Origin: an uncultured Coriobacteriales bacterium
Lineage (GTDB): Bacteria > Actinomycetota > Coriobacteriia > Coriobacteriales > UMGS124
Direction of reading: 5' to 3'
Assembly (NCBI GenBank): GCA_934654475.1
Contig: CAKUFZ010000005.1
Coordinates: forward strand, 53,123 to 117,122
DNA: 64,000 bases
This document shows, piece by piece, positions 1 to 11,427 of the stretch. Each line of letters opens with the position of its first letter. Within the stretch, counting starts at the first letter, position 1. Under the pieces are notes generated by a model. It ran no database searches. It had not been told where the DNA came from and worked only from the letters and a program-made list of their open reading frames with translations. Made by a program: the position numbers and the translations under genes.

Positions 1-207
1 TCGGGTGGCCTGCAAGGGCTTCTGCTTGCCGTCGAGCATCTCAACCCCATGTATTACTTCATCTCCTACATGCGTCAGATCATGATGTACGGCACCATGC
101 CTGACCTGCAGTTCAACCTGATGTGCCTGCTCTTTGCCGTGGTCACGTTTGCCGTGGGACTCTTTGTCTTCCGCAAGACCGAGCACAAGTTCATTCTGTA
201 CATTTAG
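1..207 (+). CDS. ABC-2 type polysaccharide export permease, C-terminal fragment
   Basis: The window opens inside this gene; 68 codons in frame 1 end at TAG 205-207. The tail is hydrophobic, with a Met/Tyr-rich loop (NPMYYFISYMRQ) and then a last membrane span ending in VFRKTEHKFILYI, which is how Wzm/TagG/RfbA-type permeases end. The ATPase follows 15 bp downstream, so the two probably form one exporter for lipid-linked polysaccharide or teichoic-acid-like polymer. The family call rests on this short tail plus the neighbour, because the N-terminal part lies outside the window. Confidence 0.75.
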   Translation, partial: SGGLQGLLLAVEHLNPMYYFISYMRQIMMYGTMPDLQFNLMCLLFAVVTFAVGLFVFRKTEHKFILYI

Positions 208-222
208 TCACGGAGGGCCCCG

Positions 223-999
223 ATGTCTGCAACCGACACGCCTGAAAGCACTGCGGCCACTCCCGAGTCTGTCGTTGTGGTCGACCATGTCAACATGGTC
301 TTCAATATGGCCAGCGAGCGCCTGAACAGTCTCAAGGAGTACTTCCTTGCGCTTGTGAAGGGCAAGCTCATGTTCAAGGAGTTCCGTGCCTTGAACGACA
401 TCTCGTTCACCGTGAACCGCGGCGACGTCTTCGGCTTGGTGGGCACGAACGGCTCGGGCAAGTCCACCATGCTCAAGATCATCGCGGGCGTCCTTGAGCC
501 CACGAACGGTTCCTGCCGCGTCAACGGCACCATCGCCCCGCTCATCGAGCTGGGCGCCGGCTTTGACTTCGAGCTCACGGCCCGTGAGAACATCTATCTC
601 AACGGAGCCCTCTTGGGCTACTCCAAGCAGTTCATCGAGGAGGCGTTCGACGACATCGTCGACTTTGCCGAGCTGCGCGACTTCCTCGATGTGCCGCTCA
701 AGAACTATTCAAGCGGCATGGTGGCCCGCATCGCCTTTGCCATTGCCACGGCCACCAAGCCCGATTTGCTCATCGTCGACGAGGTCCTTTCCGTGGGCGA
801 CTTCCTGTTCCAGCAGAAGTGCGAGCAGCGCATCAACAGCCTCATCAACGACGACCATGTCACCGTTCTCATCGTGTCCCACTCCACCGAGCAGATCGAG
901 CGCCTGTGCAACCGCTGCGTCTGGATCGAGAAGGGCCAGCTGCGCATGGTCGGTCCCGCCCAGGAGGTCTGCCAGGCGTACCGCTCCTTGGGACAGTAG
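223..999 (+). CDS. Polysaccharide ABC transporter ATP-binding protein (Wzt/TagH type)
   Basis: A 258-residue ATPase that would power export of a surface polysaccharide through the upstream permease. Walker A is GTNGSGKST (74-82), the signature is NYSSGM (161-166) and Walker B is LLIVDE (182-187), with the H-loop in IVSHST. The 60-residue segment before the nucleotide-binding core and the NYSSGM form of the signature are typical of the Wzt/TagH/RfbB subgroup. It lacks the C-terminal carbohydrate-binding domain found in O9a-type Wzt proteins. Two glycosyltransferases follow directly, which supports a cell-surface glycan role. The exported glycan cannot be told from sequence. Confidence 0.9.
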   Translation: MSATDTPESTAATPESVVVVDHVNMVFNMASERLNSLKEYFLALVKGKLMFKEFRALNDISFTVNRGDVFGLVGTNGSGKSTMLKIIAGVLEPTNGSCRVNGTIAPLIELGAGFDFELTARENIYLNGALLGYSKQFIEEAFDDIVDFAELRDFLDVPLKNYSSGMVARIAFAIATATKPDLLIVDEVLSVGDFLFQQKCEQRINSLINDDHVTVLIVSHSTEQIERLCNRCVWIEKGQLRMVGPAQEVCQAYRSLGQ

Positions 1000-1003
1000 C
1001 GCG

Positions 1004-2188
1004 ATGACTCGCGACGTCGCGCCCTTCGCCCCGCACACCGATACTGCGTGCGCCACGTGCGTCTCGTCTGTGGACGAGCGCGTTGCCGGTGCTTGCGCGC
1101 CGGTGGGGGAGGACGCCCCTTTCTTCTCCATCGTGATGCCCTGCTACGGCGTGGAGACCTACATCGGCCAGGCCCTTGAGTGCATCCTGAAGCAGACCGA
1201 GCGCTCTTGGGAGCTTATCGTGGTCGACGACGCCACGCCCGACGCCTCTGCCTCCATTGCCGAGCGTGCGGCTGCAGGCGATGCGCGCATTCGTGTCGTG
1301 CACCATGAGCGCAACCTCGGTCTCTCGGGTGCGCGCAACACGGGAATCTCCCAGGCCCGGGGCGAGTATGTGTGGATCTGCGACCCCGATGACACCTATG
1401 AGCCCGATGTGCTGAGCCGTGCGCGGCGCGCTCTCGAGCGCAGCCACGCCGATGTGTGCCTCTTCGGGTACTGCGAGGAGTATTACGACGAGGCAGGCGC
1501 CTTCATGTACCGCAACGACCTGCCGCTTGAGGCGGGGGAATTCCTCTCGCCGCAAGACTGGCACGGCCTTGTCATCGCTTGGGAGAGCTCCACGCACTTC
1601 GGGTACGCATGGAACAAAATCTATCGTCGCGCATGTATTGAAGAGGGCCCTTGCACCTACGAGAATGTGCGCCTCATCGAAGACGTGCTCTTCAACGCCG
1701 ACTTCTTTGCCCGGGCACGCTCGGTTGTGGTTTTAGACGGCACTCCCTACCATTATGCCAAGCGCAAGGGCTCGAGCCTCACGAACGCCAATGCCTACGG
1801 CGCGCGCGAGTACTTTGACCTGCATGTGCGTCGCGTGAGTGCCCTGCGCGACCTTTTGCGCGCATGGGGCGTGCTCGACGAGCATGCCGCCGGCATCTTG
1901 GGCGGGCTCTATGGCCGCTATGTCCTTTCGGCTTTGGAGCGCGCGTGCTACCCTCGCGAGGGGCTTTCGCATGGGCAGCGCATCGCCTGGTGCCGAGAGA
2001 TTTTGGACATCGAGCTTTCTCGCGCGTTGCTGCCGCAGGCGTGCGACCAGGGAAGTCGCGCCCTTCGTGTGGGGCTTTCCGTGCTCAAGACGTCCTCGCC
2101 CCGCCTGTGCGTGGCGTTTGCGCGTACCATATACCTCGTCCACACGAAGGCCTACGGCGTGTTCACGCGCCTGCGGTCGGGGAGATGA
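1004..2188 (+). CDS. Glycosyltransferase family 2
   Basis: A 394-residue GT-A fold transferase. It has an N-terminal extension of about 40 residues, then FSIVMPCYGV (41-50), the nucleotide-sugar motif LIVVDDATPD (71-80) and the metal-binding DXD equivalent CDPDD (126-130). The C-terminal half is an undefined acceptor domain. ATG 1004 lies 5 bp after the ATPase stop. The TGA at 2186-2188 overlaps the ATG of the next glycosyltransferase (ATGA), so the two are translationally coupled. It probably adds a sugar to the polysaccharide exported by the upstream ABC pair; donor and acceptor are unknown. Confidence 0.88.
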   Translation: MTRDVAPFAPHTDTACATCVSSVDERVAGACAPVGEDAPFFSIVMPCYGVETYIGQALECILKQTERSWELIVVDDATPDASASIAERAAAGDARIRVVHHERNLGLSGARNTGISQARGEYVWICDPDDTYEPDVLSRARRALERSHADVCLFGYCEEYYDEAGAFMYRNDLPLEAGEFLSPQDWHGLVIAWESSTHFGYAWNKIYRRACIEEGPCTYENVRLIEDVLFNADFFARARSVVVLDGTPYHYAKRKGSSLTNANAYGAREYFDLHVRRVSALRDLLRAWGVLDEHAAGILGGLYGRYVLSALERACYPREGLSHGQRIAWCREILDIELSRALLPQACDQGSRALRVGLSVLKTSSPRLCVAFARTIYLVHTKAYGVFTRLRSGR

Positions 2189-3210
2189 CTGCCATGCCCG
2201 CTTCTGGCCAAGCCGCACCCGTTCTCACGGTCGCCATGCCTTGCTACAACGTCGCACGCTACCTCGAGCGCGGCCTCGCCTCGTTCGATGACGCCCGCCT
2301 CGAGGGTCTGGTTGAGCTCATTGTGGTCGACGACGGCTCCACTGACACCACGGCTTCCATTGCGCAGGCTTTCGTCGAGCGCCGCCCTCAGGTCTTTCGC
2401 CTCATCAGCAAGCCCAACGGCGGCCATGGCTCTGCGGTCAACGCAGGTTTGGCGCAGGCTCGCGGCACGTATTTCCGTGTCGTCGACGGCGATGACTGGG
2501 TCGATACCGACGAGCTCGTGCGATTCGCGCAGCTCCTTGCCCAGGCCACGTCCGACCTTGTGGTTGACGTCAAGACGGAAGTGGACATGACGACCATGTC
2601 TCCGCGCGTTTTTCCGCTTCCAGCCGAGCTCGCGCAGGGTGGGTCCTGCGACCTCGAGAGCGTGTGCATGCTCGACGCTTTTGCGCCCAACGTCATGATT
2701 CACACGCTCACTGCGCGCGTCGCCTACCTGCGCTCCATCTCGCTTCACCTTCTGGAAAAGACGTTCTACGAGGACCTCGAGTACGTGGTGAAGGCCACGC
2801 TCGACGCCGCCGACGTGGAGTTCGTCGACACGCGCGTCTACCAGTACCTCGTGGGCAACGCCAGCCAGTCGGTGGCCGACGAGGGCTATGTGCGCAGGTG
2901 GGACGACCACACGCGCGTCTGCGAGGAACTCCTGGCGCTCCTGAGTGCCCGCAAGAAGAGTCTGTCGCCCACACGCCTTGCCTACCTGCAGCGTCGATGC
3001 GCGTTGCTGTCCAACACGCACTACAACATCGCCCTCATCTTTGACAAGGACCGCGCCCGCGGCGCACGCCGCGCCAAGGCCTATCGTGCCGCGTTGCGCG
3101 CAAACCACCCGGATGTCGCCCGTTTGTCGGACTCGCACTACCGCAAGGCGATGGTTCTTCATGTTCTTGGCGTAGACAGTCAAAAGAAACTCGACAGTCT
3201 CCGGAGGTAG
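2185..3210 (+). CDS. Glycosyltransferase family 2
   Basis: A second GT2 enzyme, 341 residues. It shows LTVAMPCYNV near residue 15, ELIVVDDGSTD (44-54) and the DXD-type VVDGDDW (99-105). The start chosen is ATG 2185 in the ATGA overlap; ATG 2194 three codons later is the alternative. It is the last gene of the glycan cluster. Its final codons carry the -35 element of the pyrimidine-operon promoter (TCGACA 3191-3196), so the two transcription units are packed with no spacer. Confidence 0.88.
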   Translation: MTAMPASGQAAPVLTVAMPCYNVARYLERGLASFDDARLEGLVELIVVDDGSTDTTASIAQAFVERRPQVFRLISKPNGGHGSAVNAGLAQARGTYFRVVDGDDWVDTDELVRFAQLLAQATSDLVVDVKTEVDMTTMSPRVFPLPAELAQGGSCDLESVCMLDAFAPNVMIHTLTARVAYLRSISLHLLEKTFYEDLEYVVKATLDAADVEFVDTRVYQYLVGNASQSVADEGYVRRWDDHTRVCEELLALLSARKKSLSPTRLAYLQRRCALLSNTHYNIALIFDKDRARGARRAKAYRAALRANHPDVARLSDSHYRKAMVLHVLGVDSQKKLDSLRR

Positions 3211-3219
3211 ATTTATAAT
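3191..3219 (+). promoter_or_regulatory. Promoter of the pyrimidine operon
   Basis: TCGACA (3191-3196), a 17-bp spacer and a perfect TATAAT (3214-3219). The -35 lies inside the end of the glycosyltransferase gene and the -10 just after its stop codon. Transcription would begin near 3226, giving a leader of about 125 nt before pyrR that holds a PyrR-type hairpin and a terminator. Confidence 0.75.
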
Positions 3220-3236
3220 GGTGCAAACCTTTAAGT

Positions 3237-3254
3237 GCGGTACCGTGAGACCGC
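3237..3254 (+). promoter_or_regulatory. pyrR leader: Predicted PyrR-binding hairpin (anti-antiterminator)
   Basis: GCGGT (3237-3241) pairs with ACCGC (3250-3254) around the loop ACCGTGAG. The CNGNGAG core matches the conserved loop of PyrR-binding RNAs in Bacillus pyr leaders. It sits about 10 nt after the expected transcription start and about 40 nt before a terminator hairpin, immediately upstream of pyrR itself. With UMP or UTP bound, PyrR would hold this stem and favour termination. Confidence 0.75.
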
Positions 3255-3296
3255 CAAGGACCATCAGCGAAATAGTGCTCGCGTTATGAATGCTAG

Positions 3297-3332
3297 AGCG
3301 TCCGATGCCTCACGGGTGTTGGGCGCTTTTTT
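3297..3332 (+). terminator. Attenuator terminator in the pyrR leader
   Basis: AGCGTCCGA (3297-3305) pairs with TTGGGCGCT (3319-3327), including two G-U pairs, followed by six T (3327-3332). It ends just before the pyrR ribosome-binding site, the usual place for a PyrR-controlled attenuator. A competing antiterminator was not resolved in full; GGAC at 3258-3261 could pair with GTCC at 3300-3303. Confidence 0.75.
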
Positions 3333-3349
3333 CATGAAAGGAGCGTGAG

Positions 3350-3946
3350 GTGGCAGAAGAGCTCAAGCCCAAGGCGGTCGTTATGGACGCCGATGCTGTG
3401 TCGCGTGCGATGACGCGCATAGCGCACGAGATTCTCGAGGCCAACGGCGGGGCAGACAACCTCGTCATCGTCGGTATCGTGACCCGCGGCAAGGACCTCG
3501 CCGAGGATCTCTGCACAAGGATCGAGTCTATCGAGGGCACCCGCCCCGAGATGGGCACCCTCGACATCAGCCTGTACCGAGACGACTACGGCAGGCGCAT
3601 TGCGCCCGTCCTGCACGGTACCTCTCTTCCTTTTTCACTCGAGGGCAAGACGGTCGTCCTGGTAGACGACGTGTTGTTCACGGGACGTACCATCCGTGCC
3701 GCGCTTGACGCGCTCATGGACTACGGCCGTCCCGATGCGGTGCGCCTGGCAGTCGTCGTTGACCGCGGCCATCGCGAGCTGCCCATCAGGGCCGATTACG
3801 TGGGCAAGAACGTGCCCTCTTCGCACGCTGAGACCGTGCATGTGTGCCTCGAGCCGTACGACGGCAAGACGGCTGTTGAGATTTGGGACGCCCAGGATTG
3901 GGCGGCCGTGAAGGCGGCCCGTCACGAGGGGAGAACGGCATGCTAA
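3350..3946 (+). CDS. pyrR: PyrR, pyr operon RNA-binding attenuator / uracil phosphoribosyltransferase
   Basis: A 198-residue type I phosphoribosyltransferase homologue. It has the PRPP motif VLVDDVLFTGRT (103-114) and the PyrR-typical segments TRGKDLAEDL and LDISLYRDD. It senses uridine nucleotides and binds the leader hairpin to stop transcription; family members also have weak UPRTase activity. The GTG start at 3350 is preceded by AAAGGAG (3337-3343). Its stop overlaps the pyrB start. Position at the head of the operon it controls is classic. Confidence 0.97.
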   Translation: MAEELKPKAVVMDADAVSRAMTRIAHEILEANGGADNLVIVGIVTRGKDLAEDLCTRIESIEGTRPEMGTLDISLYRDDYGRRIAPVLHGTSLPFSLEGKTVVLVDDVLFTGRTIRAALDALMDYGRPDAVRLAVVVDRGHRELPIRADYVGKNVPSSHAETVHVCLEPYDGKTAVEIWDAQDWAAVKAARHEGRTAC

Positions 3947-4872
3947 GCGTGCGCAACCTCATCAATACCCCGGAGCTTACGCGCGACGACATCGAGCAGA
4001 TTCTCGATTGCGCGCACACCTTCGAGGAAGTCAACTCCCGCACCATCAAGAAGCTCCCGACCCTTCGCGGTCGCACGGTGGTGAACCTGTTCCTCGAGCC
4101 CTCCACGCGCACGAAGAGCTCCTTTGAGCTTGCCTGCAAGCGTCTGGGCGCCGACACGCTTTCGGTCGCGGGCTCCTCGAGCTCGGTGGTGAAGGGCGAG
4201 TCGCTCGTCGACACCGTCAAGACGCTCGATTCCATGGGCGTGGACATGTACATCTGCCGCGCCAAGAACGCGGGCACCCCCAACATCGTGGCCGCCACCT
4301 CCCAGGCCCGCGTGGTCAACGCCGGCGACGGCAAGCACGCCCACCCCACCCAGGCCCTGCTCGACCTGTACACCATCCGCAAGCGGTTCGGCCACATCGA
4401 CGGCCTGCGCGTGGGCATCGTGGGCGACTCGGTGCACTCCCGCGTCGTGGGCTCGCTTGCCCCGGCGCTCGTGAAGATGGGCGCCGAGGTGACGCTTGTG
4501 GGCCCGGGTCCCTTCCTGCCCGCCCGCCCCGACGTGCTCGGTGCCAAGAGCACCCGCGACTTCGACGCGCTTCTTCCCGACCTCGACGTCGTGTACATGC
4601 TGCGCGTCCAGCAGGAGCGCATGGAGGGTGCCTCCATTCCTTCTACGAGGGATTATTCGCTGTTGTTCGGTCTCGACGAGCGCCGTGCCAAGCTCATGGC
4701 CCCGCAGGCCGTCGTCATGCACCCCGGCCCCATCAACCGTGGCGTCGAGATGTGCTCCCAGGTGGCAGACGCCGCCAACTCGCTTATCACGAGCCAGGTC
4801 AACGCAGGCGTGAGCGTGCGTATGGCCGTCATCTATCTTCTTCTTGGAGGTGAAGGCAATGTTGTTGCTTAA
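3940..4872 (+). CDS. pyrB: Aspartate carbamoyltransferase catalytic subunit
   Basis: 310 residues, normal length for a PyrB catalytic chain. It condenses carbamoyl phosphate and aspartate to carbamoyl aspartate. The carbamoyl-phosphate motif is PSTRTKSSF (54-62), followed by HPTQALLDLY and the C-terminal HPGPINRGVE. Start ATG 3940 lies inside the end of pyrR, with a GAGGGGAG ribosome site just upstream. No pyrI regulatory subunit is present, as expected for a PyrR-regulated operon. The last 14 bp overlap pyrC. Confidence 0.97.
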   Translation: MLSVRNLINTPELTRDDIEQILDCAHTFEEVNSRTIKKLPTLRGRTVVNLFLEPSTRTKSSFELACKRLGADTLSVAGSSSSVVKGESLVDTVKTLDSMGVDMYICRAKNAGTPNIVAATSQARVVNAGDGKHAHPTQALLDLYTIRKRFGHIDGLRVGIVGDSVHSRVVGSLAPALVKMGAEVTLVGPGPFLPARPDVLGAKSTRDFDALLPDLDVVYMLRVQQERMEGASIPSTRDYSLLFGLDERRAKLMAPQAVVMHPGPINRGVEMCSQVADAANSLITSQVNAGVSVRMAVIYLLLGGEGNVVA

Positions 4873-6157
4873 GGGTGGCCACCTCGTCGACCCCCAGGTC
4901 GGGCTCGACGCCGTGCTCGACGTGCTTGTGGGCGACGACGGCAAGATCTGCCAGCTCGGCGAAGGCATCGAGCCCGCTGAGGGCTGCCAGGTCGTCGATG
5001 CGGCCGGAAAGTACGTCATCCCCGGCCTCGTGGACATTCACGTGCATTTCCGCGACCCCGGCCTTGAGTACAAGGAGACCATCGAGGGCGGTTGCCGCTC
5101 GGCTGCCAAGGGCGGCTACACCGATGTGTGCACCATGCCCAACACCAAGCCCGTGTGCGACGACGCCCCCGTTGTCGTCTACCAGCTTGCCAAGGCTGCT
5201 GCCGCCGGGCTTGCCCGAGTCCATCCCATCGGCGCCATCACCAAGGGTGAGGCCGGCGAGAGCCTGGCCGAGATCGGCAACCTCTACAAGGCGGGCGTGT
5301 GCGCCTACTCCGACGACGGCCGCGGCGTGCAGTCTGCCGGCATGCTGCGCACTGCCATGGACTACATCGCGCAGTTCGACCGCGTCGCCATCAGCCACTG
5401 CCAGGACGAGTCGGTCGTGGGCAAGGGCGTCGTGAACGAGGGCGTCGTCTCGAGCCGCCTGGGCCTGGCCGGTTGGCCTGCCCAGGGCGAGGAAGTCCAG
5501 GTCGGCCGCGACATTCTCCTCTCTGAGCTTACGGGCTGCCCTTTGCACATCGCCCACGTCACCACGGCCCAGGCCGTTGACATGGTCGTGCGCGGCCGCG
5601 AGCGCGGCATCGAGGTCAGCTGCGAGGTGTGCCCGCACCACCTGTTCCTCTGCGAGGACGACATCACCGACGATTACGACACCAACTACAAGATGAACCC
5701 GCCGCTGCGCACGCACGAGGACATGCTGGCTCTCCAGGAGGCTCTCTGCGACGGTCGCATCGACTGCATCGTGAGCGACCATGCACCCCACGCGGCGCAC
5801 GAGAAGGCGCTCGAGTTCGAGCTTGCCCCCTTCGGCATCGTCGGCCTTGAGACCGAGTTGCCGCTCGTCCTCACGCACCTGGTCAACACTGGCAAGATGA
5901 GCTGGAACCGCCTCGTTGACGCCATGTGCGTGCGTCCCCGCCAGATCTGCCGCCTGCCGCGCGTCGCGATCGAGGCCGGCTGCGAGGCCACGCTCACCGT
6001 GGTCGACCCCGCCGAGCGTTTTACCGTGACCGAGGACTTCCTCGAGTCGCGTGCCAAGAACTCGCCCTTCATCGGCGCCGAGCTTTGCGGCCGCGCCGTG
6101 TACGCCTTCGTCGAAGGCAAAGCCATACTTGCTAACGGAGAGGTGGTTTCCCAGTGA
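4859..6157 (+). CDS. pyrC: Dihydroorotase
   Basis: 432-residue class I dihydroorotase that cyclises carbamoyl aspartate to dihydroorotate. Metal ligands are visible as DIHVHFRDPG (HxH at 61-63), a mid-protein HCQDE, CEVCPHHL and the C-terminal SDHAPHA. A longer in-frame start exists at 4844, but GGAGG (4846-4850) lies 8 nt before ATG 4859, which fixes the start there. It overlaps pyrB by 14 bp and carA by 4 bp (GTGA), indicating tight coupling. Confidence 0.97.
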   Translation: MLLLKGGHLVDPQVGLDAVLDVLVGDDGKICQLGEGIEPAEGCQVVDAAGKYVIPGLVDIHVHFRDPGLEYKETIEGGCRSAAKGGYTDVCTMPNTKPVCDDAPVVVYQLAKAAAAGLARVHPIGAITKGEAGESLAEIGNLYKAGVCAYSDDGRGVQSAGMLRTAMDYIAQFDRVAISHCQDESVVGKGVVNEGVVSSRLGLAGWPAQGEEVQVGRDILLSELTGCPLHIAHVTTAQAVDMVVRGRERGIEVSCEVCPHHLFLCEDDITDDYDTNYKMNPPLRTHEDMLALQEALCDGRIDCIVSDHAPHAAHEKALEFELAPFGIVGLETELPLVLTHLVNTGKMSWNRLVDAMCVRPRQICRLPRVAIEAGCEATLTVVDPAERFTVTEDFLESRAKNSPFIGAELCGRAVYAFVEGKAILANGEVVSQ

Positions 6158-7407
6158 ACCCTTTGATTGATGACGGCTCCACCCCTAGGGCCCTGCTCGC
6201 ACTCGAAGACGGCAGCGTGTTCGAGGGCCTGTCCTGCGGTGCTGCCGGCGAGACCTTCGGCGAGGTCGTGTTCAACACCTCCATGGTGGGCTACCAGGAG
6301 ATCGTGAGCGACCCCTCCTACGCCGGCCAGATCGTCACGCTGACCTACCCGCAGGTGGGCAACTACGGCGTGTGCGAGGAGGTCATGCAGTCCCCCGAGC
6401 TCTACCTGCGCGGTCTGGTCGTGCGCGACATGTGCCGCACCCCCAACAACTGGACGAGCACGGGCAGCCTGCCTGAGCTGCTGAGCAACCACGGCGTCGT
6501 GGCCATCGAGGGCGTCGACACCCGCGCCCTCACGCTCACCATCCGCGACAAGGGCGCCATGCGCGCTGCCATCTCCACGGTCGACCTCGACCCCGAGAGC
6601 CTCGTCGCCCGCGTGCGTGCAAGCGAGCGCATCTCCGAGCACAACTTCGTGCCCGACGTCTCCCGCAAGGAGATCGTCACCCTTCCCGCCCAGGGCGAGC
6701 GCCGCTTCCGCGTCGTCGCCTTTGACTGCGGCGTCAAGCAGGGCATTCTCGACGGTCTGACGAGCCGCGGCTGTGAGGTCACCGTCGTGCCGTGGGACAC
6801 CCCCGCCGAGAAGGTCCTCGAGATGGATCCCGACGGTGTCTTCTTCTCCAACGGCCCGGGCGACCCCGAGCAGGTCGGCCCCACGGCCGCCGCTGCCCGC
6901 GCCATCATCGGCAAGAAGCCCGTGTTCGGCATCTGCCTGGGCAACCAGCTCATCTCCATCGCCGCTGGCTCCGAGATTGAGAAGCTGCCCTACGGCCACC
7001 ACGGCGGCAACGAGCCGGTCATGAACCTGCTCACGGGCAAGGTCGAGATCACGGCCCAGAACCACAACTACGGCCTGGTCTTCAAGACCATGGGCGAGCT
7101 TGTTCCCGAGCTGTCCGGCGGCGTCACCGAGCACTTCGACGACATGCGCGAGTGGAGCCGCCGCGGCATCGCGCCCGTCGTGATGACCAAGGAGCTCGGC
7201 CGCGTGCGCCTGACCCACGTCAACCTCAACGACGGCACGCCCGAGGGCATCCAGTTCCTCGACGCGCCCACGTTCTCCGTGCAGTACCACCCCGAGGCTT
7301 GCCCCGGCCCGCACGACTCCGCCTACCTCTTCGAGGCCTTCTGCCGCCTCATGGAGGGCAAGGAAGACTATCTAGCCATCGACGTTCGCGAGGGGAGGCG
7401 CTTCTAG
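6154..7407 (+). CDS. carA: Carbamoyl-phosphate synthase small (glutaminase) subunit
   Basis: 417 residues, somewhat longer than typical CarA. It releases ammonia from glutamine for CarB. The N-terminal domain shows FGEVVFNTSMVGYQE and the class I glutamine amidotransferase domain has the nucleophile Cys in FGICLGNQL and the catalytic His in VQYHPEACPG. GTG 6154 overlaps the pyrC TGA. The stop abuts the carB ATG with no spacer. Confidence 0.97.
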   Translation: MNPLIDDGSTPRALLALEDGSVFEGLSCGAAGETFGEVVFNTSMVGYQEIVSDPSYAGQIVTLTYPQVGNYGVCEEVMQSPELYLRGLVVRDMCRTPNNWTSTGSLPELLSNHGVVAIEGVDTRALTLTIRDKGAMRAAISTVDLDPESLVARVRASERISEHNFVPDVSRKEIVTLPAQGERRFRVVAFDCGVKQGILDGLTSRGCEVTVVPWDTPAEKVLEMDPDGVFFSNGPGDPEQVGPTAAAARAIIGKKPVFGICLGNQLISIAAGSEIEKLPYGHHGGNEPVMNLLTGKVEITAQNHNYGLVFKTMGELVPELSGGVTEHFDDMREWSRRGIAPVVMTKELGRVRLTHVNLNDGTPEGIQFLDAPTFSVQYHPEACPGPHDSAYLFEAFCRLMEGKEDYLAIDVREGRRF

Positions 7408-10635
<3,228 letters not shown>

Positions 10636-10638
10636 GGC

Positions 10639-11427
10639 ATGCCCGTACCTTCCACCGCGTATTGTTACGATTTCAAAATCCTCGAGAACGAGCAGGTAGC
10701 ACCCCAGATGATGCGCCTGCGTCTCGAGTGCCCCGAGCTTGCCCGCTCCATTGAGCCGGGCCAGTTCATGAACCTGAGGGTTCCGGGCGACCCTAGTGAG
10801 ATCCTGCGCCTGCCGTTCTCCTGGTCCTGCAAGGACGCGGAGGCTGGCTGGGTGGAGTTTGCCTACCTGGTGATCGGCAAGGGCACCGAGCGCCTTGCCG
10901 GTCTTCCCGCAGGCACGACCTCTGACCTTCTTGGACCTGCCGGCCACGGCTGGCAGGTCCCTGCCGGGGCCAAGCGCGCCATGGTCGTGGGCGGCGGCTC
11001 GGGCGTCGTGCCCGTGGTGCCGCTCGTAGGTGCCCTGCGCGAGGCGGGCGTGGCCTGCGACTTCGTGCAGGGTGCCCCCACGGCCGCCCGCGTCATCTAC
11101 GAGAAGGAGATCTGCGAGGGCGGTGCCGAGCTCTTCATCAGCACCGATGACGGCACGCGCGGCACGCACGGCTTCACCACCGCCGTCGCCGAGAAGCTCC
11201 TCGACGAGCGCGACTACGACGTCGTCTTCACCTGCGGCCCCCAGCCGATGATGCGCGGTATCTGGAAGCTCGCTGAGGCTCATGGCGTCGCATGCCAGGT
11301 TTCCATGGAGAAGCTCATGGCCTGCGGTTTCGGCGTGTGCACCACGTGCCTTTGCGACACCATCATGGGCCGCAAGGGCGCCTGCATGGACGGCCCCGTC
11401 TTCGACGCAGCGGAGGTGATCTGGTGA
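10639..11427 (+). CDS. pyrK: Dihydroorotate dehydrogenase B electron-transfer subunit
   Basis: 262 residues. A ferredoxin-reductase-like FAD domain (GQFMNLRVPG, LRLPFSW) is followed by an NAD-binding domain (VVGGGSGVVPVVPL). A C-terminal 2Fe-2S cluster site, CGFGVCTTCLC, has a last Cys in KGACMDGPVF. It passes electrons from dihydroorotate oxidation in PyrD to NAD+. Its stop overlaps the GTG of pyrD. Its presence marks the dehydrogenase as class 1B. Confidence 0.96.
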   Translation: MPVPSTAYCYDFKILENEQVAPQMMRLRLECPELARSIEPGQFMNLRVPGDPSEILRLPFSWSCKDAEAGWVEFAYLVIGKGTERLAGLPAGTTSDLLGPAGHGWQVPAGAKRAMVVGGGSGVVPVVPLVGALREAGVACDFVQGAPTAARVIYEKEICEGGAELFISTDDGTRGTHGFTTAVAEKLLDERDYDVVFTCGPQPMMRGIWKLAEAHGVACQVSMEKLMACGFGVCTTCLCDTIMGRKGACMDGPVFDAAEVIW

